From a bacterium HR32 (GTDB lineage: Bacteria > Sysuimicrobiota > Sysuimicrobiia > Sysuimicrobiales > Sysuimicrobiaceae), in assembly GCA_002898935.1 (NCBI GenBank), contig BEII01000035.1:1-9707 (forward strand): a stretch of 9,707 bases of DNA, written 5' to 3'. Shown here piece after piece: positions 5,716 through 9,707 of this stretch; within the stretch, counting starts at the first letter, position 1, and each line of letters starts with the position of its first letter. Both the position numbers and the translations under genes were made by a program. The notes beneath the pieces are model-generated. The model was not told the origin of the DNA. It saw nothing but the letters and a program-made list of their open reading frames with translations, and ran no database searches.

Positions 5716-8700
5716 ATGTTCGTGCAGGGGCGGATCCCGTCCCAGTGGCTCGTGGAGCAGATGCCCGAGGCCATCTGGGCCACGGACGGGGCCCTGCGGT
5801 TCGTGGTGGTGGGCGGAGCTGCGGCGGGCACGCTCGGGCTCGAGCCGGACCGGGTGCTCGGGACGACGGTGTACGACTACTTCGAGACCACCGACCCCAC
5901 GTACCCACCGCTTGCAGCCCACCTCCGGGCTTTGCAGGGGATCGCCGACGGCTACCGGTTCGACCACGGCGGAAGGGTGTACTCCGTGCGGGTGGGGCCG
6001 GTGCGGCACGCCATCGGACGCGTGGTGGGCGTGGTGGCTTGCGCCACCGACGTCACCGACCTGCTGACTCCTTCTGGACCTTCCCGTACGGTGCTGGACG
6101 CGCTGCGGGTGCCCTTCTTGCGGGTGGAAGCGGGGTCGCGCGTGACGTTCGCCAATGCGGCGGCCCGCGAGGCGTGGCTGCAGGGTGATCCAGAAGGAAG
6201 GCCCCTGGCCGAAGGCGGCCCGCACTTCGCGCGACTGGCGGAGCTCGTGGCCCAAGTCTGGGAGCAGGGTGCAGCGGCTTCCACAGAACTCTCCTGGCCT
6301 TCGTCAGGCGGGACACGCCTGTACCGCTGGGACGCGGCCCTGGAGCGCGACCCCGACGGCTCCCCCCGTGCGGTGGCCCTGCTGGCTACCGACGTGACCG
6401 AAGCGGCACAGGCGGCGGACGCCTCGCGGCGCGAGGTGGACCGTTGGGAACGATGGGCGGCGGCCGCGGCGGACGTGGGCTCACGCGACCACGCGGGTGC
6501 GGTGGCAGAGGCGTTGCTGGACTGGCTGTGCGCGTTGAGCGGCGCGCGCCAGGGTGCGGTGCGGATCTGGGACGAGCGGGGTCAGGCGGTCGCGGTGCGG
6601 TGCCGGGAAGGCATGCCAGAGCCGCTGTGGGAGCGGGTGCAGTCCGAAACGGCGAGGGGGGAGGCGGTGTGGCTGGACACGTGGGCGTGGGACGACGCCC
6701 GCTCGCTCGGCCTGCCCGCAAACCGGTTCCGCAGGGTCTTGCTGGTCCCGATCTCCGGAGCGCTCGTGGCCGGTGTGGCCTGCCTCGCGTGGACGGACGA
6801 CGAAGGGCAGCCCGAGATGGACGCTTGCCCCCTGGTCAGGCTTTGCCGGGTGGCCGGGTCTGCGGCTTCGCAGGCCCTCGCGGCCGAGCGGGCCCGCGAG
6901 GCGCAAGAGCGCCTGGCGCTGTGGAGTCGGCTCGCGGCCTCCTGGCCAGCGTCCGGCGACCCCGGAGAAGCGGCGTCCTGCCTCCTTTCCACGTTGGTGG
7001 ACACACTGGGGCTGTCGGGCGCTGCCGTATACCGACGGCAGGGCGCCCTGTGGGTCCGCGTACTGAATGCAGGCGACCGCGAGCCCGCCTCGAGCTTCCC
7101 GTGGGAGGAGGGCGCCGCACGGCGTGTGGTCGCTAGCGGACGCCCAGAGGTCGTGCACCCGACGGCAGGTGACCCGGCCTTCACCGGACAGGGCTCCCAC
7201 GGCATTCTGGCCTCCTTGTCTGCGGGTCTGGACGAAGCCGTGGTGGCTCTGGAGAGCGGACCAGGGCGCGGGTTCTCCGGGTCGGAGCTGTCCGTCCTGG
7301 AGGGGCTCCTCTCGCAGCTTTCCGCGTTGCTGCGGTGGGCACGGCAGGGCGCGGCCCAGGCCGTGGAGGCACGGCGGCAACGCGCGCTCCTGGAAGAGAC
7401 GCCCGTGGGCGTGCTGCTCCTGGACGGGAGCCGGGTGGTCCGCGACGCCACCGGGACCGCTGCGGAGTTGCTGGGTCTGCGCGCCGAGGAAGTACGGGGG
7501 AGGCCCTTTGCGGAGTTGGTCTACCACGAAGACCGGGAGCTCGCGGGTGCAGAGCTCGCGGGTCTGTACGCCGAGCCTGGGCGGGAGAATACTTGGACCG
7601 TGCGTTTGCTGCGGACCGGCTTGCCTTGGTGGGCAGAGGTTACGGGCCGCAACCGCATTTCCGACCCGCAGATCGGTGGCCTGATGCTGGCCGTGCGGGA
7701 CGTGACCGCGCAGCGGGAACGGGACGAAGAACTGCGCAGGCGCCTGGCCCAGTTCCAGGCGCTGGAGGAGTTCGCTTCGGCCCTCCGGTGGGCTCGCACC
7801 TCGGAGGAGGTCGGGCCGCGGGTCGTGGCGCAGGCCCAGCGCCGGCTGGAGGCCGAGCACGCCGCGCTCGCCCTGCTGGGACCCGAGGGGGACTCCTTCA
7901 CCCTCGCCTACGTCCACGGGGCTCTCGACAGGCTGGCCGGGGCCAGCTTCCCGTTGGAGGGTGCGTACGCGCGCGCCATGTCCACAGCCGAAGCCGTTCG
8001 GCTGGACGAGCCCACAGAGGACCCCTTGTTCGGTCAGGTGGTGGGGCTCGGGCCGGTGCTGGTGGTGCCGGTGCGTGCGAGAGGCCGCGTGTTGGGAGCC
8101 CTGGGCGTGGCGCGGCGGTCGGGAGCTTCGAGCTTCTCGGACGGAGACGTGCAGCTGCTCCAGGCGTTCGCGGAGATGAGCGCGGACGTCCTGGAGCGCG
8201 CGGAGGTGGTGGACGCCCTGGAGCGCGCGTACACGGAGGTGGTGCTCTCCCTGGCGCGGGCCATGGACGCCCACGACGCCGGGGGAGCAGGGCACGGCAG
8301 CGTGGTAGCCCACTGGGCGGAGGCGGTGGCGCGTAGGATGGGCTGCCCTCTGGAGCAGGTGCGCGAGGTCCGGTGGGCCGCCCTGTTGCACAACGTGGGC
8401 AAGGTGGCCATCCCCGAGGAGATCCTGCGGAAGCCCGGACCGCTGTCCGCAGACGAGCTGGCCCTGGTCCAGCGGTACCCCGTGATCGGAGAGCAGATCC
8501 TGGAGGCGGTGCCGCGCTTCCGGGGAGTGGCCCGGCTGGTGCGGCACCACCGGGAGCGGTGGGACGGGACCGGCTACCCCGACGGCCTGCGGGGGGAGGA
8601 GATCCCCCTGGGCTCCCGCATCATCGCGGTGGTGGACGCTTACAACGCCATGACCGACCACCGCCGGTACCGGGTGGCGCGGGGCCACACGGAGGCGGTG

Positions 8701-8790
8701 GCGGAGCTCCAGCGCCACGCGGGCAGCCAGTTCGACCCGCAGGTGGTGCAGGCCTTTCTGGAGCTGCTGGAGGAGTCGAGGGCGCTGTAG
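5716..8790 (+). CDS. Multi-sensor PAS/GAF protein with a divergent HD-GYP output domain
   Basis: The protein has 1024 residues, with no signal peptide or membrane segment, so it is probably a cytoplasmic sensor. The order, partly by pattern, is PAS-like (~8-117), PAS-like (~122-235), GAF-like (~255-390), GAF-like (~398-540), PAS (~556-667, 'HEDRELAGAEL', ending 'VRDVTAQRERDEEL'), a short coiled coil, GAF (~680-828) and HD-GYP (~835-1015). HD-GYP domains hydrolyse cyclic di-GMP. The GYP part is well kept: 'HHRERWDGTGYPDG' (944-957), 'IPLG' and Asp974 in 'VDAYNAMT'. However, the HD pair is His892-Asn893 ('LLHNVGK') and the usual 'HP' histidine is Tyr921 ('RYPVIG'). Two expected metal ligands are therefore replaced, and activity may be lost or altered. 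His860 and Lys896 remain. The gene diverges from deoC behind a sigma-54-like promoter. The frame stays open far upstream of the ATG, but that stretch is antisense to deoC. Confidence 0.9.
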   Translation: MFVQGRIPSQWLVEQMPEAIWATDGALRFVVVGGAAAGTLGLEPDRVLGTTVYDYFETTDPTYPPLAAHLRALQGIADGYRFDHGGRVYSVRVGPVRHAIGRVVGVVACATDVTDLLTPSGPSRTVLDALRVPFLRVEAGSRVTFANAAAREAWLQGDPEGRPLAEGGPHFARLAELVAQVWEQGAAASTELSWPSSGGTRLYRWDAALERDPDGSPRAVALLATDVTEAAQAADASRREVDRWERWAAAAADVGSRDHAGAVAEALLDWLCALSGARQGAVRIWDERGQAVAVRCREGMPEPLWERVQSETARGEAVWLDTWAWDDARSLGLPANRFRRVLLVPISGALVAGVACLAWTDDEGQPEMDACPLVRLCRVAGSAASQALAAERAREAQERLALWSRLAASWPASGDPGEAASCLLSTLVDTLGLSGAAVYRRQGALWVRVLNAGDREPASSFPWEEGAARRVVASGRPEVVHPTAGDPAFTGQGSHGILASLSAGLDEAVVALESGPGRGFSGSELSVLEGLLSQLSALLRWARQGAAQAVEARRQRALLEETPVGVLLLDGSRVVRDATGTAAELLGLRAEEVRGRPFAELVYHEDRELAGAELAGLYAEPGRENTWTVRLLRTGLPWWAEVTGRNRISDPQIGGLMLAVRDVTAQRERDEELRRRLAQFQALEEFASALRWARTSEEVGPRVVAQAQRRLEAEHAALALLGPEGDSFTLAYVHGALDRLAGASFPLEGAYARAMSTAEAVRLDEPTEDPLFGQVVGLGPVLVVPVRARGRVLGALGVARRSGASSFSDGDVQLLQAFAEMSADVLERAEVVDALERAYTEVVLSLARAMDAHDAGGAGHGSVVAHWAEAVARRMGCPLEQVREVRWAALLHNVGKVAIPEEILRKPGPLSADELALVQRYPVIGEQILEAVPRFRGVARLVRHHRERWDGTGYPDGLRGEEIPLGSRIIAVVDAYNAMTDHRRYRVARGHTEAVAELQRHAGSQFDPQVVQAFLELLEESRAL

Positions 8791-8795
8791 CAGCG

Positions 8796-8823
8796 CGAAG
8801 CCCTGGGGGCGTCTCTAGCTTCG
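8796..8823. terminator. Weak inverted repeat between convergent genes
   Basis: CGAAGC (8796-8801) is the reverse complement of GCTTCG (8818-8823), with a 16-nt loop and no T-run on either strand. It sits in the 24-bp gap between the sensor gene stop and the convergent gerW-like stop, reaching a few codons into the latter. The position suits a shared terminator, but the structure is weak. Confidence 0.2.
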
Positions 8824-9189
8824 AGGAGGGCGCCGACGACTCAACCAGAAGACTGTCCACCCGAGGAGCAACAGGCCAGCCAGCACAAGGCGGTTTGCGT
8901 CCCACACGGGCAGCACGCGGGTCCGGTCGTCCCGGATCTCCACCAGCGCCACCGGCCGCGCTACCAGACCGGCTCCCCCTCCCCCGCCTTCCTGGTGGTC
9001 CCGTTCCTCCTCCTGGTCCGCTTCGTGCTCGTGGCGCTGGCGCCGGCCCCCGCCGAACCCGAACCCGTAGGTGACCTTGGCCACCGGCACGAAGGTCCTG
9101 CCGTGCACTTCCAGAGGTTCCCCGAACACCGCCCGCACGCCCATCCGTTCCGCCAGCTGCTTCAGGTGGTCCAGCAGCCCGTCCAGCAT
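8815..9189 (-). CDS. GerW/YtfJ-family protein with C-terminal membrane helix
   Basis: A 124-residue member of the Spore_YtfJ/GerW family (PF09579), recognised by two motifs. One is 'VHGRTFVPVAKVTYGFGFGGG' split across residues 28-48, with the family's V-P-V-x-K-V and glycine-rich turn. The other is a Gly run (68-74) leading to 'LVARPVALVEI' (75-85). Between them lies a charged His/Glu/Arg insert (~49-66). In Bacillus YtfJ is a forespore protein needed for normal germination; homologues also occur in non-sporulating bacteria with unknown role, so sporulation cannot be concluded. Residues ~99-116 form a strongly hydrophobic helix followed by an 'RRR' tail, so the protein is probably anchored in the membrane by its C-terminus. 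Bacillus YtfJ, as I recall it, has no such helix. GGAGG lies 7 nt before the ATG. The upstream neighbour on the same strand ends 55 nt before it. Confidence 0.8.
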   Translation of the reverse strand: MLDGLLDHLKQLAERMGVRAVFGEPLEVHGRTFVPVAKVTYGFGFGGGRRQRHEHEADQEEERDHQEGGGGGAGLVARPVALVEIRDDRTRVLPVWDANRLVLAGLLLLGWTVFWLSRRRPPRS

Positions 9190-9217
9190 CTGCACACCTC
9201 CGCCTCGCTTTGAGGGC

Positions 9218-9223
9218 AGTGTA
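9218..9223 (-). promoter_or_regulatory. Possible -10 element for the gerW-like gene
   Basis: TACACT on the minus strand (9223-9218), within GATACACT, lies 28 nt before the ATG at 9189. It is the same hexamer seen before the exoD-like gene. The -35 region would fall at the end of the preceding gene and shows no clear match, so the gene could equally be read through from upstream. Confidence 0.25.
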
Positions 9224-9244
9224 TCCCGGCAGGAGGGCTGGTGC

Positions 9245-9532
9245 TCAGGCCGCCCGGCGCGTCTCCCACCACCGGAGGAGGAGCTCGATCCACCAGCGGT
9301 TCTGCTCGTACGCCTTCCGGTGGAAGGTACGCTCCTGGGCCAGCTGTTCCCGCACCCGCTCCAAGGCCTGCCGGTGCACGTGCAGAGCTTCACCCCGCCG
9401 CTGCCGCTCCTGCTGCAGCTTTCGCCTCTCTTGGAGGAGGACGAGGCGGTGGTCTTCTGGGGGGCACGCGGCCTGCATCCCCAGGCCACGTCCCGCCGCC
9501 AGGGCGTATCGGTGTTCTTTGGGCTGTCCCAT
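9245..9532 (-). CDS. Small coiled-coil protein of unknown function
   Basis: The frame encodes 95 residues. The ATG at 9532 was chosen because GGGAGG precedes it by 8 nt; the frame is open further upstream but without a comparable site. From about residue 32 to 78 the sequence is rich in Leu, Glu, Gln and Arg with heptad-like spacing ('LLQERRKLQQERQ', 'ALERVREQLAQER'), predicting a coiled coil. The C-terminus has two Trp pairs ('NRWWIELLLRWWETRRAA'), which could form an amphipathic membrane-touching helix. There is no signal peptide. It precedes the gerW-like gene by 55 nt on the same strand and may be co-transcribed with it. I do not recognise a family. Codon use looks normal for the window and the frame is backed by its ribosome binding site, so I judge it a real gene. 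Confidence 0.6.
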   Translation of the reverse strand: MGQPKEHRYALAAGRGLGMQAACPPEDHRLVLLQERRKLQQERQRRGEALHVHRQALERVREQLAQERTFHRKAYEQNRWWIELLLRWWETRRAA

Positions 9533-9707
9533 GGCGCATCCCTCCCGCCTCTTCACCGTAGGCGCGTGGGAGACAGGCGGGATCCGGCGCGGACCTGGGA
9601 GGGGATCGGTCCCGGAGTGGAGCGGGCGTGGGCGCGAAAATCGGTTACAAGCCCGATGACGCGGAGTCTCCCGGTCCCGTAGCATCCGTGCAGATTTTTT
9701 TCGGAGA
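9533..9707. other. Non-coding right end
   Basis: No credible gene was found here on either strand. Besides the weak hairpin, it holds a T7 tract at 9695-9701 (an A-tract on the minus strand) and two copies of CGGTCCCG (9607-9614 and 9672-9679). A promoter for the leftward coiled-coil gene would be expected here, but no convincing -35/-10 pair was found. Confidence 0.4.
9637..9657 (-). terminator. Weak hairpin followed by a short T-run
   Basis: On the minus strand ATCGG (9657-9653), an 8-nt loop and CCGAT (9644-9640) are followed by TTT. The 5-bp stem is short. It could end a minus-strand transcript entering from the right edge, ahead of the small coiled-coil gene. Confidence 0.25.

Noticed and set aside
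6481..8718. A 745-codon open frame antisense to the sensor gene
   Set aside because: It is a shadow of a gene with clear PAS, GAF and HD-GYP motifs; its translation is His/Gln/Arg-rich with no recognisable domain.
9637..9657. Loop CTTGTAA resembling a tRNA-Thr (UGU) anticodon loop on the minus strand
   Set aside because: The flanking bases do not give a 5-bp anticodon stem around a 7-nt loop, and no T-arm (GGTTC-A-A-T) or acceptor stem is nearby.
9681..9701. T7 tract on the + strand as an intrinsic terminator
   Set aside because: Only a 3-bp stem (GCA-TCCG-TGC) precedes it and no + strand gene ends nearby. It may equally be an A-tract in a leftward promoter region.
1..9707. CRISPR arrays, toxin-antitoxin pairs, phage or transposon genes, defence systems
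   Set aside because: Both strands were read; no regularly spaced repeats, transposase, integrase, nuclease or toxin-like genes were recognised.

Overview
This is a very GC-rich, gene-dense bacterial window holding seven protein genes. Six are complete and one is cut by the left edge. I see no tRNA, rRNA, CRISPR array, transposase or integrase, and no stretch over 300 bases without a gene. A GerW/YtfJ-type protein beside an ExoD-type membrane protein, the high GC, GTG starts and apparently leaderless promoters fit a deep-branching Gram-positive-like or terrabacterial lineage (for example Armatimonadota/Chloroflexota-like or high-GC Firmicutes-like). The sequence alone does not settle the taxonomy.

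Left (1-664): the 5' part of an exoD-like membrane protein gene on the minus strand, running off the edge. It is separated from the next operon by a strong inverted repeat that probably acts as a terminator.

Centre-left (665-5538, minus strand): a tight four-gene operon read as deoC, then a two-domain ALDH16-type aldehyde dehydrogenase, then a small exported beta-rich protein, then a SolA/monomeric-sarcosine-oxidase-like flavoenzyme. Two junctions are 4-nt GTGA overlaps. The third is a 10-nt gap with a Shine-Dalgarno that overlaps the previous stop. DeoC releases acetaldehyde and glyceraldehyde 3-phosphate from deoxyribose 5-phosphate, and the coupled dehydrogenase is the obvious candidate to oxidise the aldehyde. 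The flavoenzyme would release another aldehyde (formaldehyde) and H2O2 from N-methylated amines. The likely theme is aldehyde-producing catabolism with a built-in aldehyde sink.

Centre-right (5539-8790): a 177-bp divergent intergenic region holds an exact match to the sigma-54 -24/-12 consensus pointing right. It precedes a 1024-residue soluble sensor protein with three PAS-like and three GAF-like domains and a C-terminal HD-GYP domain. That HD-GYP domain has lost two expected metal ligands (HD to HN, and the HP-motif His to Tyr), so it may not be an ordinary cyclic-di-GMP phosphodiesterase.

Right (8791-9707, minus strand): a 95-residue coiled-coil protein of unknown function, followed by a 124-residue GerW/YtfJ-family protein with an added C-terminal membrane helix. 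The last ~175 bases are non-coding as far as can be seen and hold a weak hairpin and a T7 tract.

The observations most worth a second look are the degenerate HD-GYP output with its apparent sigma-54 promoter, and the translationally coupled DERA-ALDH16 pair, both of which resemble human proteins.
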